Shown: positions 11,832-23,389 of the stretch, in pieces
Layout: every line of letters begins with the position of its first letter
Numbering within the stretch: the stretch's first letter is position 1
From: Archivesica marissinica
Lineage: Eukaryota; Mollusca; Bivalvia; Venerida; Vesicomyidae
Length of the DNA: 64,000 bases
Assembly (NCBI GenBank): GCA_014843695.1
Contig: CM026397.1
Location: forward strand, 35,685,586-35,749,585
Reading direction: 5' to 3'
Position numbers and translations under genes: made by a program
Notes under the pieces: generated by a model
The model's input: the letters and a program-made list of their open reading frames with translations, nothing else
Database searches by the model: none
Told to the model about the DNA's origin: nothing

Positions 11832-13190
11832 TTAAAATTGGTGAGAACAATCGTGGCATTTACCTCTATGAACCTAAAAATCATGGCATTCACCTCTATG
11901 AACCTAAGAATAATGACATTCACCTCTATGAACCTAAGAATAATGACATTCACCTCTATGAACCTAAGAATAATGACGTTTACATCTATGAACCTACAAA
12001 TCATGGCATTCACCTCTATGAACCTAAAAAGCATGGCATTCACCTCTATGAACCTAACAATCATGGCATTTACTGAACCTAAAACTCATGGCATTTACAT
12101 CTATGAACCTAAAACTCATGGCATTTACCTCTATGAACCTAATAATCATGGCATTTACCTGTATGAACCTAAAACTCATGGCATTTACATCTATGAACCT
12201 AAAACTCATTGCATTTACATCTATGAACCTAAAACTCATGGCATTTACCTCTATGAACATAAAAATCATGGCATTTACATCTATGAACCTAAAATCATGG
12301 CATTCACCTCTATGAACCTAAAACTCATGGCATTTACATCTATGAACCTAAAACTCATTGCATTTACATCTCTGAACCTAAAACTCATGGCATTTACCTC
12401 TATGAACCTAAAAATCATGGCATTTACATCTATGAACCTAAAATCATGGCATTCACCTCTATGAACCTAACAATCATGGCATTTACTGAACCTAAAAATC
12501 ATGGCATTTACATCTATGAACCTAAAACTCATGGCATTTACCTCTATGAACCTAAAACTAATGGCATTTACCTCTATGAACCTAAAACTCATGGCATTCA
12601 CCTCTATGAACCTAACAATCATGGCATATACTGAACCTAAAAATCATGGCATTTACATCTATGAACCTAAAACTCATGGCATTCACCTCTATGAACCTAA
12701 AAAGCATGGCATTTACATCTATGAACCTAAAATCATGGCATTCACCTCTATGAACCTAAAATCATGGCATTCACCTCTATGAACCTAAGAATCATGGCAT
12801 TTACATATATGAACCTAAAACTCATGGCATTTACCTCTATGAGCCTATGGGCATTCACCTTTATGAACCTAAGAATCATGGCATTTACATCTATGAACCT
12901 AAGAATCATGGCATTTACATCTATGAACCTAAGAATCATGGCATTTACATCTATGAGCCTATTGGCATTCACCTTTATGAACCTAAAAATCATGGCATTC
13001 ACCGCTATGAACTTAGAAATCATGATATTTACCTCTATGAACCTAAGAATGGCATTTACCTATTTCGACCTAAGAATTATGGTATTTCCCTCTGTGTATC
13101 TAATAATCATGAAACTTGGCTCTATGAACATAAGAATCATGACATTTACCAATGCAAACCTATGAATGGCCTTTACCTCTGTGAACTTAG
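11832..13190. repeat. 30-bp tandem repeat, about 45 copies
   Basis: Unit CATGGCATTTACCTCTATGA plus ACCTAAAAAT, decaying towards 13190. The period is a multiple of three, giving spurious open frames on both strands. It ends about 135 bp before the next exon. Confidence 0.94.
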
Positions 13191-13325
13191 GATTCAAAGC
13201 TTTGTATTAGCAACTGACCCAGGTGAGCGATCTATGTCTATTGTGTCAATAAGTGATCCATATATAACAATTAATAGATATTGTATGTGTTATATAGCTG
13301 ATCATTTTGTAACGTCTTGTATCAG

Positions 13326-13469
13326 AAACGTGCTACCGGAAGAGAGCAAGGTTTACCTCCAAAGCCACCGACGCCGAACCACTTCTTCAAGAACATCGGT
13401 GAACACGACAGACGACAACATTTACTTAATGATGAGAGAAAGAAAGAATATAATCAAAAATTATCAGAG
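13326..13469 (+). CDS. CSPP1: CSPP1-like gene, internal exon 2 of window
   Basis: A 144-bp exon (48 codons, phase 0/0) with acceptor TGTATCAG and donor GAG|GTTAGT. It encodes a basic, proline-containing stretch (GLPPKPPTPNHFFKNIGEHD) followed by a second copy of the family module, DRRQHLLNDERKKEYNQKLSE without its LP segment. Joined to the preceding exon it keeps frame exactly. The phase-0 boundaries at both ends mean it could be skipped or duplicated without frameshift. A 52-bp tandem array starts about a dozen bases past the donor. Confidence 0.83.
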
Positions 13470-13480
13470 GTTAGTGACAG

Positions 13481-13905
13481 TGTTGTATGTATGTTTACCT
13501 GTATTCTGTGTCCATACTTATATGTATAATCATGTTGTATGTATGTTTACCTGTATTCTGTGTCCATACTTATATGTATAATCATGTTGTATGTATGTTT
13601 ACCTGTATTCTGTGTCAATACTGATATTTATAATCATGTTGTATGTATGTTTACCTGTATTCTGTGTCAATACTGATATTTATAATCATGTTGTATGTAT
13701 TTTTACCTGTATTCTGTGTCCATACTGATATTTATAATCATGTTGTATGTATGTTTACCTGTATTCTGTGTCCATACTGATATTTATAATCATGTTGTAT
13801 GTATGTTTACCTGTATTCTGTGTCCATACTGATATTTATAATCATGTTGTATGTATGTTTACCTGTATTCTGTGTTCATACTGATATGTATTATCATGTT
13901 GTATT
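13481..13905. repeat. 52-bp tandem repeat, about 8 copies
   Basis: Units begin GTTGTATGTATGTTTACCTG and contain TATTCTGTGTCCATACTGAT; copies start at 13534 and 13586. The array begins directly after the splice donor of the preceding exon. Confidence 0.94.
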
Positions 13906-14372
13906 TTTTATTTAACCATATTTTATTGCAAATCAATAGTACATATGTCATACACGTAAAGATACAATACATAGCATGAAAAGACAAATGGTTTGGGCCA
14001 TAAGTTTTAACAACATTAGACAACGGCCTGCACCAGGCAACGGCCCGTACTATGCCAGGGATCATTCTAGAGGGCGATATGGGCGAAATTGTCGCCCTAG
14101 GGACCCTGACTTCGCCCTCTGGGGACCCCACTTCTCCCTATAAATAAAAAAAAGATTTTCAAACAAACTTTTGTCTAGTAAGATACACTGGCCCATTATA
14201 AAGCACTCCTTCTATTCAAATGTTGTATTTAATGGTTGTACTGTGCATTTTAACCCTATTTTGCAGAAGTATATTAAAGAACACCATTTAAGGAAGTGAT
14301 CACTCGCTTTCTCACTTCTCCCAACAATTCTGACCTAAAATGAACCCTGTATGCAAAGGCCCGCATCAGACA
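13906..14372. repeat. Dispersed repeat related to 27256-27870
   Basis: This segment shares diverged stretches with 27256-27870, for example TGTATTTAATGG followed by a TTTTAAC-CTATT context, and TTTCTCACTTCTCCCAA. The element boundaries and class are not clear. Confidence 0.45.
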
Positions 14373-14674
14373 AACAAATCATGTTGTATAGAGATTGGAT
14401 TACAAATGTATTTATAGAAGATGATTCCTGTGCGTGGGAAGCATTGTTAATTATTGTTTATAGGTTATTCATGGTACTTGTTTGTACATAAACCAATAGT
14501 ATGTTCACACTAGTTCACTATTGCTTTTTATTCTAGAGTGGAAAAATGGGCAGGGTGGGTCAGAAAGCAAAAATATATTAATAAATTTATGCTAATCTAT
14601 TTATATTTTTCTTTTTCTACTTTAATTTGCCGAACAATAAATTTCTACTTATGACTATGACTGGCAGACTCCTT

Positions 14675-14815
14675 TACTTTTTTTCTTTTTTTGGGACACA
14701 CTCAGTCCCGATGTAACCCATCCAGACAGGGAGGCAATGTGGAATTTAAATGGACCTCTCACACCTGAAGCGATCACCCTACCACTACACTACCACTATG
14801 CTATCTCAAAAAGCT
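14675..14815 (-). mobile_element. Degenerate tRNA-derived SINE fragment
   Basis: Read on the minus strand, this begins with a tRNA-like head (GATAGCATAGTGGTAGTG) and contains CACATTGCCTCCCTGTCTGG, resembling a diverged relative of SINE family B (63791). No target-site duplication was identified. Confidence 0.4.
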
Positions 14816-14872
14816 GTTGTATTGTGTAAACCAATGAACTATTTACTAAAAATATTTGCTATTCTAATATAG

Positions 14873-14959
14873 GAGAATAGAAGAGCAGGAAGGAGGGTGC
14901 CTGGTGATTCAGGGCAGAATGCTACAGGTCTAGCGTTTAGAAATACAGACTCGGCGGAG
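14873..14959 (+). CDS. CSPP1: CSPP1-like gene, internal exon 3 of window
   Basis: An 87-bp exon (29 codons, phase 0/0) with acceptor CTAATATAG and a good donor GAG|GTTAGT. The peptide is basic and then polar (ENRRAGRRVPGDSG ... AFRNTDSAE), a linker type usual between CSPP1 modules, with no module of its own. It is identified by splice signals, frame continuity and position rather than by homology, so it is less certain than its neighbours. A short 36-bp tandem array begins about 30 bp after the donor. Confidence 0.62.
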
Positions 14960-14990
14960 GTTAGTTTTTCTCTCATTGTTTCTCTCACAT

Positions 14991-15103
14991 CGTTATCATT
15001 ATTCACTGGTACTGATTCACTTGCAATGTTATCATTATTCACTGGTACTGATTCACTTGCAATGTTATCATTATTCACTGGTACTGATTCACTTGCAATG
15101 TTT
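14991..15103. repeat. 36-bp tandem repeat, 3 copies
   Basis: Three copies containing TTATCATTATTCACTGGTAC and TGATTCACTTGCA, with almost no divergence. Confidence 0.93.
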
Positions 15104-15284
15104 TCCGTAGCGTAATTTCATTTCATTGTTTTCATTTTGCACCATGTCTAGTTATTGTTCTTTGTGTTCCCTGATTATCTTCCCTTGTTTTCAGCTTTTT
15201 ACTAACTATGTTATCTCTCATTGTTTTCATCATACATGGAACCAAGTTATATTCCATTGTTATCGGTCTCAATTAATCAGCCTC

Positions 15285-15455
15285 AAATTCTTACAAGTGA
15301 GGAAGCTATCCAGTTGGCTTACAGTAGGTGGGTGGTTCTACCCTGATGCCTGAAATACTGCTCGGAAAGGAACCCGGAGTCCTCCTTCACCAATAATAGC
15401 TGGAGACTCGTCATATGACCGAAGCTGTTGGTGTGAATATAAACCCCACAAACAA
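15285..15455 (+). mobile_element. SINE family C, 3' part
   Basis: Contains GAGGAAGCTATCCAGTTGGC, then TGGTTCTACCCTGATGCCTG and AATAATAGCTGGAGACTCGT, ending in ATAAACCCCACAAACAA. Related sequences occur at 20027-20165, 23082-23300 and 29518-29818. The tRNA-like head is absent here. Confidence 0.6.
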
Positions 15456-15459
15456 TCAA

Positions 15460-15645
15460 ATTAATCGGCCTCATATTATCAATCTCATTTAATCAGCCTC
15501 AAATTATCGATCTCATTTAAACAGCCTCAAATTATCGATCTCATTTAAACAGCCTCACATTATCAATCTCATTTAATCAGCCTCAAATTATCGATCTCAT
15601 TTAAACAGCCTCAAATTATCAATCTCATTTAATCAGCCTCAAATG
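15460..15645. repeat. 28-bp tandem repeat, about 6 copies
   Basis: Unit AATCAGCCTCAAATTATCGA plus TCTCATTT, directly after the SINE-like tail and possibly grown from it. Confidence 0.92.
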
Positions 15646-16024
15646 ATTTATTTTCATTTAGTTTTCTGTAGTAGCTTCATTCTTATTCATGAAATTCTTT
15701 TCTGTAGTTTTGATTATTTGTGATTATTTTAACTATTAATTAAGAAAAATAACATTTCTGATAGTTGTTTCTTTTCTTAAAAACTGTTTTATTTATTGGA
15801 AATTGTTTGTTTATTTTGCTAGATATTGTTTGTTATTTCCTGTTTATCTGTAGCATGGATTTCCTCATCTTACTTTCACAGTGTGAGTTTTGGTTCAGAT
15901 AAACCAGTACTCTTCTACAACATGCCATACAACATAACACATTTATAGTGGGTGACCGGCTACGAGTATTGAAGCTATCATACTCTACACCTTGGTTTCT
16001 TCATGGTCTCAAACACAAACTGAA

Positions 16025-16430
16025 CATATAATCGAACCTAGTGGTCATCTCTATTAAGCAACCAACCTGTATTAAGCAGCCAGTTTCCAGATTCCCAATA
16101 TGTTGTTTTATTATACATTTGACTGCTATTAACCCTTTCAACACCACAGACCTCTAAATAGGCTTACAAAAAGTGTAGATCCAGATGAGCCGGCTCGTGA
16201 CGAGCCGTCTCATCAGGATCTGCACTTTTTGCTAGTGATATGACTATTTTTAGACATAATTACCCATTTTGATAAATGAACTTGTCCAAATGTGATTTTC
16301 TGATTCATTTATTGGTTTATGAATATCATGGACCAGTCCATGTGAGTTACTTGGTGTTGAATGGGTTAAGCAGAAACCTATGCTTTCTGTGATTCCCTTG
16401 TCTGGCAGCTTAACATAGGTTTGAATGTAT
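16025..16430. mobile_element. Mariner-like MITE with nested TTAA MITE
   Basis: The left half contains ATTAAGCAGCCAGTTTCCAG and the right half TTCTGTGATTCCCTTG, as in the intact copy at 29821-30002. The two halves are separated by the TTAA element at 16129-16369. The termini are degenerate compared with TACAGTCAAACCTG. Confidence 0.7.
16129..16369 (-). mobile_element. TTAA-flanked MITE, copy 2 (reverse)
   Basis: Begins TTAACCCTTTCAACACC and ends GGTGTTGAATGGGTTAA, with the same central hairpin in reverse orientation to copy 1. It is inserted at a TTAA inside a mariner-like MITE, so it is younger than its host. Confidence 0.88.
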
Positions 16431-17398
16431 TTGTCTGTACAAGTTCATAAGACAATCTTAGCCTGTCTTAAGCAGCCAGTCAAGGGAGTTACAATGTGTG
16501 TGTGCTTAGCAAAGGTGGCTGTTATGGCGGAAATCAAATTTGTAATGACATGCTAGTCTGTATTCGTAACATTACGAATTTAGAACTGAAGCTGCATATT
16601 AATCTGGTGTTGTCATACTAGGGTTGCCAGCAATTGATTTGCCGTCCGTCTGATCGTGTTAATTGGTCACTACCTTGGTTCATGCGCACCAACAGTTACT
16701 GTGATATAAAACCATATTCTGTAAGTCATGCATCAAGCAGTGTGCATGTTGCTAGTTCATATATGCATTTATAGTCATGACTGTAGTCGTAGTCTGCGAT
16801 GCTCTCCCGGCAGTATGTATGTTACTAGTTCATACTGTACATGTATTCATCAGGCACGTAGCTACTATAAGGCACTGACGGCTCGGGCCTGCAGATTGAT
16901 GGTGGAGGTACATCTCTGAAAATATCGAAATTTGAACGTCTTAAGACGTACAGTAAAATGCACCATTTACATTCTAGGATTCAAAATTGTCCTGGCCACA
17001 CCCCTCTACATTATAGCAACATCGCATCTTCCATGCTCAATGTATTAGTCAGGCCTGCAAACTCAAAATCGCTAGCTATGTCCCTGTGCATGTTACTAGC
17101 TGATACTGTACATGGTTGTATGCATGTTACTAGTTCATACATGTTTATATGCATGACTGCGAAGGTTTCTCCATGTTTTATACACGCTGAGCTGTTTACT
17201 GTACTAGTGGTTTAGATGATTGTGCTTTTGGGGAATGATAGTTACACAGATATTACACATTAAATTTGTGTAAATAAATACATATTAAACATATCGCATT
17301 AATCAATATTTCACATAAGCATGTTAAAGCAAGAAGTAATGTACCATGCACTGGAGCAGACGTCCAGTTAGTGGCACTATCCTCATCCACTGCAACTA
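16431..17398. other. Intronic DNA with scattered short direct repeats
   Basis: AT-rich intron sequence. The phrase TGCATGTTACTAG, or close variants, recurs near 16745, 16816, 17088 and 17121. No exon-like segment is recognised. Confidence 0.4.
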
Positions 17399-17710
17399 TA
17401 GACCGTCCATACTCGTCTGTACGATGAGCTTTTTACCACCAGATTATGGCCTGAAATTCCCGTCTTATAAATGAGTGCAAAAAAATAATAAGTGAGTGCT
17501 AAAAATGTGTTAAATGATATCCATAATTACGTTTTAGAAAAGAAAGTATCCCGACACTGAACATTTCTTCAACTTGCACTTGTCAATCATGCAATTTATT
17601 CTTGTGTCTGGTGTCCCATTTTTATCAACTCACAGCAGATTTCAGGACCAAAGTAGGGGAGTATGGTCGTGTTATAGGTGAGATCGTCTTATAGGCGAGT
17701 ATTGATGGTA
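17399..17710. mobile_element. MITE family E, diverged copy
   Basis: Begins with a diverged CCGTCCATACTCGTCTG and ends with CTTATAGGCGAGTATTGATGG. These termini are inverted relatives of those at 31040-31494. The interior also shares CACCAGATTATGGCCTGAAA. Confidence 0.6.
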
Positions 17711-17959
17711 AATGCTTTAAATTGATCAATTTTGTGGATGTGCAATAAAGAAAATCCACCGAATAATTACACTGGATGATTGTAAAACTTTTGTTAGCGT
17801 TCACTTCTTGCTATTTATTGCCTCGCTATATCAAACATGTTTTGGTAGATACCACTTTAGCTATCCTTACCTTTTTTGGGTCAACAGAATTAGGAAAATA
17901 AACAGACATATAGAGCCTTTATAATGAATTTATAATTATGAACAAGCAGGGTTTGTAAG

Positions 17960-18495
17960 TAGTTCATAAGAACATATTGCATTGTTTGCACAGTTCATAA
18001 GAACATATTGCATTGTTTGAACAGTTCATAAAAACTTATTGCCTTGTTTGCACAGTTCATAAGAACATATTGCCTTGTTTGCACAGTTCATAAGAACATA
18101 TTGCATTGTTTGAACAGTTCATAAGAACATATTGCATTGTTTGCACAGTTCATAAGAACATATTGCATTGTTTGCACAGTTCATAAGAACATATTGCATT
18201 GTTTGCACAGTTCATAAGAACATATTGCATTGTTTGCACAGTTCATAAGAACATATTGCATTGTTTGCACAGTTCATAAGAACATATTGCATTGTTTGCA
18301 CAGTTCATAAGAACATATTGCATTGTTTGCAAAGTTCTTAAAAACGTATTGCCTTGTTTGCACAGTTCATAAGAACATATTGCATTGTTTGCACAGTTCA
18401 TGTGAACATATTGCATTGTTTGCACAGTTCATAAGAACATATTGCCTTTTTACACAGTTCATAAGAACATATTGCCTTTTTACACAGTTCATAAG
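17960..18495. repeat. 31-bp tandem repeat, about 17 copies
   Basis: Unit CAGTTCATAAGAACATATTG plus CATTGTTTGCA. The array ends about 75 bp before the next exon. Confidence 0.95.
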
Positions 18496-18568
18496 AACAG
18501 TACATAGTTATCTTAGCCATATTAACTCACTGACTAACCGCGTTTTCTCTTTGGTTACGCGTGTTTAG

Positions 18569-18631
18569 GTTAGATTAGACAAGAAGGAGTACGCTACTCT
18601 ACCAGGCTTACATTATAGTGAATCTCCAGAA
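18569..18631 (+). CDS. CSPP1: CSPP1-like gene, internal exon 4 of window
   Basis: A 63-bp exon (21 codons, phase 0/0) with acceptor GTGTTTAG and donor GAA|GTAAGT. It encodes KKEYATLPGLHYSESPE after a short basic start and provides the 'LP-G' half of a family module. The 'KEYN' half is on the next exon at 20312. Exon 22552-22608 is a near copy of this one (KKEFATLPGLHYSDSAD), which fixes the reading frame and strongly supports both. Confidence 0.87.
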
Positions 18632-18649
18632 GTAAGTCAGATATCATCA

Positions 18650-18960
18650 TTATTATTCCCACGCCGACGAGAGATATTGATTTGGCGGCGTCTGTCCATG
18701 CGTGCGTGCATTCATGCATTATCAGTCCGTCCAGAGCCAGTTCTCAGTAATCACTTGGTGGAATTTTATGAAACGCAAATTAATATGTATCATCACAGTG
18801 ATGTAGTGCACGTGCATATTTCATTTGCGTTGCCCAGTAACACCAGAGTTATTGCCCTTTAATTGACTAAGAATCCACAAATTTGTCTGTTTTTTATGGA
18901 GAATATCTCAAAATGTACTGAAGATTCTTCTAGGGATCTTGCAATATTGATCAAGGACAT
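18650..18960. repeat. Probable dispersed repeat
   Basis: Starts near ATTCCCACGCCGACGAGAG and contains GGTGGAATTTTATGAAACGC and GAGTTATTGCCCTTTAATTG. The style resembles a high-copy repeat common in bivalve genomes, but that is recollection; no second copy lies in this window. Confidence 0.35.
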
Positions 18961-19418
18961 TTAGATGAAGTACAATGTGCAAGAACCATAATCCAACCTG
19001 AAGTAATAACTGAATTATCTCCTCATGACACTGCTTTACAACGTATTTTTGTCTGGTAAATATCTCAAAAAGTAATGAAGAAATGGGAATATATATAACT
19101 GGGAATAAGAATGCCATGATCTATAATTTTACTTTGGGTAATTTCTGAATTATTGCTCTTTGAAATTTTATAAATATGGTATAAGAATATTTGTCCAGAT
19201 AATGAATGCATTTCTAACTTTTTTATATTAAAATATCCAGATTTTTGTATCTCCTGAAAAGTTGTAAACATGCAGGTTGGGAATTTTAAATGGAGACCAA
19301 CGATATGTATATCACATTGTGGTAGTAATCACAATTGGTGACACTTATGATATTCCAAGGTCGAATCCTATTTGGTTGGGTATATGAATTCATCGAATTT
19401 GCTTCTTTTAGAACTTGT
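18961..19418. other. Intronic DNA, no feature recognised
   Basis: AT-rich DNA with short antisense open frames and no splice-bounded coding segment. Confidence 0.4.
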
Positions 19419-19483
19419 GCAAACGGCATAGATCCTGATCAGACGGTGCTACGCCGTGGCTGATCAGGTTCTATGTTGTTTGC
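19419..19483. repeat. Imperfect 31-bp inverted repeat (hairpin)
   Basis: The arms are GCAAACGGCATAGATCCTGA on the left and TCAGGTTCTATGTTGTTTGC on the right, with a short loop around TGCTAC. The layout recalls the hairpin core of the TTAA MITEs (GATCCTGAT ... ATCTGGATC) but without their termini, so it may be a relative or relic. Confidence 0.7.
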
Positions 19484-19615
19484 TATTCAGCCAAGTGTTT
19501 TAACTCCACTATCCAAATAACAAATGATTGCAAAATCGAATATACTCATTTCCAGTGCAGTAAAGAACTGACTTAGCTATTGCTTGTAGGAACTGTGTCA
19601 GATGGGGATATATGA

Positions 19616-19791
19616 TACAGTCAAACTTGTATTAATTAATTAACTACTCAAGAGACATACAAAAAGCAGTCTCTATGCAAGACTGTACACTATAATTTGT
19701 TCCTTAATAACACAAACAAGAATTTAAAATGTGGTCTCTGAATACAAGCGAATTCTTAATAGAAGTTGTCTCTCAAACAAGTTTGACTGTA
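19616..19791. mobile_element. TA-flanked mariner-like MITE
   Basis: Begins TACAGTCAAACTTGT and ends ACAAGTTTGACTGTA, giving 15-bp inverted termini with TA at the ends, as in Tc1/mariner insertions. The interior differs from the MITE at 29821 although the termini are nearly the same. Confidence 0.82.
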
Positions 19792-20026
19792 TATATGTTG
19801 CTATGTTCAACTATTTTCTTTATGCCTTTGTTATGCACAGTTTATAGTTGGTGTTGGGTATTGTTGACACACATTTTACAAACAGACATTATACAGTCAT
19901 ATTTTGATGATTATTCAGAGTTTGGCTGCTATCCCAAGTCTCAAGCTGTTTGAAGGCCATCTAGGCAGCAGTTTGTGTTCCTGCTAAAAGTAGCATAAGT
20001 TTCCATCTGTTGTAAAGTAAAGCTGT

Positions 20027-20165
20027 TCGGGTTATATACCCAGGGTACCCGTCCATAGCTGAAATACTGTTCAGAGGGGCACCCTGGGTATTCTTCCAGT
20101 AATAACTGGAGAGTCGTCGCCATATGACCATATGGTATGGTGCGACTATAAACCCCAAAAACAAA
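20027..20165 (+). mobile_element. SINE family C, 3' fragment
   Basis: Contains GGGCACCCTGGGTATTCTTC, then CCAGTAATAACTGGAGAGTC and ATATGACC, ending TGCGACTATAAACCCCAAAA. This resembles the tails at 15285 and 23082. Confidence 0.6.
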
Positions 20166-20311
20166 TATATTTTAAATGTGTTATTTTTTTTAGCTGGTTC
20201 AAAAACGTCTAAATGCTCATTTTAATATAATACAAACGTACATAATGAAATATGACTACATAGTAACTGTTTATTCCGTGCATGATGTTGTAGTCGCTTA
20301 ATGTGTTGTAG

Positions 20312-20422
20312 GTAAGGAAAATGAAGGCAAGAAATGAGGAGTACAATGAATTTTTACAAGACAAGCTGCAGAAAGATGCCCACAGATTTGATAATAAAAA
20401 ACCGCCTACAGCTGCCTCACGA
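20312..20422 (+). CDS. CSPP1: CSPP1-like gene, internal exon 5 of window
   Basis: A 111-bp exon (37 codons, phase 0/0) with acceptor GTGTTGTAG and a strong donor CGA|GTGAGT. It begins VRKMKARNEEYNEFLQDKLQ, the 'RN-EYN-FL' signature of CSPP1, and ends in a polar tail with KKPPTAASR. With exon 18569 it makes one complete module split by a phase-0 intron. The same split occurs between exons 22552 and 23390. Confidence 0.9.
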
Positions 20423-21319
20423 GTGAGTGGTTTTCACCGTTCTAACCTCACCACCATTGTTTTACCTTTGTATTCTGAAGAATATAGCATCTTGATCAAG
20501 GGCAACAACATGTGGGCTTCAAATAAAACCCAATTTATTCCAGGAACATGTAAATTGTGCTATAAAATGCTACCTACTAGATTGTATTTCGTTGATTGAA
20601 ATGTGCAGTAGAGTATTATTACTGTATGAAATGCAGTGTTTTTTCGGACAAATTTGACTCTAGTTATTCGAGCCCATACCATTGTCTGTTATTCGAGCCC
20701 ATACCATTGTCAAAAAGTATATATTTGCCCCCGATTTCAGCCAAACGTACCCCATTGAGCCATTGGTGAACAGTACAACCCATACATTCCAGATTTCGGG
20801 CCCGAAAGTGTGCTTTTGATTATCATTTTTTGATGTGGTTTAATCTTCGTCGTATACTAGGCGCTTGGTGTACTGGCAACTGTGGTGGTGTAAACCATGT
20901 TGTCACATTGATTTATCATGTCGCACAACGCGAACTGTTTCCCTTTTTTGTCATTAACGACGCAATTTTCCCCTCCTGAGACGACCAGAACCTATTCCCC
21001 TACATGTGATAAAAACTATAGATAGTTTATTAACTTGTATATATACGATTTGTATGTGAGATTGACTGCAGATAATTGTTTTACACAAAGATCAGCCATT
21101 CAAATGATACATGCTTTCCTGGCCTTCAAAATCCAGACCTGAAACAAAATTAAAAGGAAAAATTGCATGCATGGTATTACTATTCATAAAATGCTTAGTA
21201 TACCAATATAGGTTTATAGTTGAGTAAATAGAAGACAGAATGCGATAAATATATGTGTATATAACTTTGCTGCCAGTCATGTCACTATTACTCACGGGGG
21301 TATGTATTTTCATAGAGAT
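20423..21319. other. Intron, no feature recognised
   Basis: AT-rich unique sequence with a short direct repeat, TTATTCGAGCCCATACCATT, at about 20655 and 20690. No transposon termini or coding segment are seen. Confidence 0.45.
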
Positions 21320-21365
21320 TTGTCGAAGTCGTGATAGCGCAGTGGTAGTGCGTTCGCTAGATCCA
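21320..21365 (+). mobile_element. SINE family B head fragment
   Basis: Contains GAAGTCGTGATAGCGCAGTG, the tRNA-like start of family B (compare 63791), truncated after about 45 bp. Confidence 0.55.
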
Positions 21366-21740
21366 ATTTGCTTAAATACTTTGTAAAATGAACTTGCCAG
21401 TAACCTCTTTCCAGGTCCAATTTGCTTAAATATTTTGTAAAATCAAATTTGTTAAAATACTTGTATTTGTTAAAATATTTATATTTCTTGGCACTTTATG
21501 TTATATTTGTTTTATTTAATTATTTGCATTTGAAACAATACAAAAAGCTGATACACAAACCTAAGATTGTTGTGCATTTTTTATGATTTGACATAATTTA
21601 CAATGTTTAATTTATTTGTTTCTCAACCTGTCTAATCCGTGTGTTTATGCAAACTACCACTAATTTAAGACAAGTGGCAAGATCGATTTATGGAAATATA
21701 TATGATACGTTGACTTGAATGTATACATTGTATATTTCAG

Positions 21741-21779
21741 AGACACAGTGAGCCTTCATCTCCCCGGATGAGTCCCAGG
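21741..21779 (+). CDS. CSPP1: CSPP1-like gene, internal small exon 6
   Basis: A 39-bp exon (13 codons, RHSEPSSPRMSPR, phase 0/0) with a good TATATTTCAG acceptor and a weaker AGG|GTAACG donor. It is rich in serine, proline and arginine, with SP pairs that could be proline-directed phosphorylation sites. It has no independent homology. It is placed here because it lies between two confident exons and preserves frame. A cassette (skippable) exon would be plausible. Confidence 0.6.
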
Positions 21780-21884
21780 GTAACGTGATTCATTCTCTTC
21801 ATATATTATGTACTCTTCAGCATGTACCATTACAGCACCTTGCTTGATATGACATGTGTTATGGACCATGTGGACCATTCCTTG

Positions 21885-22450
21885 CTAGAAAGTATCAGAC
21901 TGTAATTAGAACATATCTTGTTAAAAAGTATAAGACTGTGGGGTATGTAAAACATACACTGCTAGAAAATAACAAACTGTATATAGAACATATAGTGGCT
22001 TTCTAGTTCTCGATGGGCCCAAATTCTCGAGGTAAAATGGTATACACCATTTTGTTCACGTGAACAACGAAAATATGGTAAGCTCAAATAAAACATGACT
22101 GTTTTCCGAGGCGTGTCACATGGAAAGTTTCCGAGGCGTGTCAGATGGACACTCGATGTTGTCTAAAAGATTTCACTAAAAAAGCATATCTTAAAACTTT
22201 AAGAAGACAACATATATTTGGAAATGTAAGCTTTGTTGAATGAGCTAGTGCTGATTAAGGTATTAATACCTCGAGAATGAGGGCCACCAGTCTACCTTGC
22301 AAGAAAATATGACTGTATGTAGAACAAACATTGGTAAAAAATATCAGACTGTATGTAGAACAAACATTGGTAGATAATATCAGACTGTACATAGAACAAA
22401 CATTGCTAGAAAGTACCAACCTGTATATAGAACATACCTTGCTAGAAAAT
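21885..22450. repeat. Degenerate repeat of about 37 bp, split by a MITE
   Basis: Imperfect copies of ATCAGACTGTATGTAGAACA followed by AACATTGCTAGAAAG flank a palindromic element at about 21993-22290, suggesting insertion of that element into a pre-existing array. Confidence 0.65.
21993..22290. mobile_element. Probable MITE with CTCGAG-containing inverted ends
   Basis: The left end GTGGCTTTCTAGTTCTCGA pairs imperfectly with the right end TCGAGAATGAGGGCCAC. Inside, AATTCTCGAGGTA is matched by TACCTCGAGAATG. The boundaries are approximate and no coding region is present. Confidence 0.55.
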
Positions 22451-22551
22451 ATATAGTCCTAATTATCAAGTACATATATATGCATGGTTTATTGATTTCT
22501 ATGTTCATCACCGTGCTGAATATTTCAGTATTTTTGATTTTCAAATTTTAG

Positions 22552-22608
22552 GGTAAAAAGAAGGAATTTGCTACTTTGCCTGGTTTGCATTATAGTGATT
22601 CTGCAGAC
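22552..22608 (+). CDS. CSPP1: CSPP1-like gene, internal exon 7 of window
   Basis: A 57-bp exon (19 codons, phase 0/0) with acceptor CAAATTTTAG and donor GAC|GTAAGT. It encodes GKKKEFATLPGLHYSDSAD, about 80 percent identical over the shared part to exon 18569 (KEYATLPGLHYSESPE). It is the first half of a family module completed by exon 23390. Confidence 0.9.
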
Positions 22609-23081
22609 GTAAGTTGGAACTTGGAGATTTAAATACATTCATTTTGTTATGTAAAGACACATATTTTACTAATATCATTTAATAAATGTTACTATTAATT
22701 TATTTCAATAAATGTTGTTATAGATATTTTAGCATTTGTGCACTCACTTACGTTTAACCTCAGGTTAAGGACATGTCATAACTGTTTGTCTCTCATCAAC
22801 CTTTTTAAAAGGTGGATTCTGTTATTTTAGTATTTGCATTTCACTGAAATGTCTCTAACTGACAGCTGTCTTAAGATTAACCCAGTTTATTATTCACACT
22901 ACATTTTTTTTGTCTTTGGTGCATCAGAATCGTTCTTGAAAACAGTGAAGCCAGAGTTTGCACTACTTTACCATATACGTCCCAACATAGTCCGACAGAA
23001 ATTGATGGTCTGTCATACAAAATAACTGGAACTCTTTCGGATTTAAAAACAGCAACACCCTTCGATATAATTGTGTCAGCA

Positions 23082-23300
23082 GGGGCCTCCATGGCTAAGT
23101 GATTAAAGCTGTTCACTTAAATTCAAATGCCCTTAACTTGAATCCCATTGGAAATGTCAAATTCATGCATGCGAGGTGGAAATCTAGCTGGATTGCAGAA
23201 GGTTGATGGTTCTACCTGGATGCACACCCATGTCTTAGATATTGCACGGAGGGGCACCTGTGGTCTTCCTAGACCAAGAAAAGCTGCATATATTAACAAT
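23082..23300 (+). mobile_element. SINE family C with tRNA-like head
   Basis: Starts GGGGCCTCCATGGCTAAGTG (tRNA-like, A-box region), with a weak B-box around TTGAATCCCATTGG. The body carries TTGATGGTTCTACCTGGATG and GGAGGGGCACCTGTGGTCTT. No clear target-site duplication was found. Confidence 0.6.
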
Positions 23301-23389
23301 AACTAGCATAATGAAGTGATCTCTACGATTGTATCAATCAAATAGCAACTCTCAACACTGTACTTGTTTCTTTGCAACCATGTTTTCAG

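Noticed and set aside
11813..13023. Open frames in the 30-bp array
   Set aside because: Same artefact of a period divisible by three; units decay without any sign of frame conservation.
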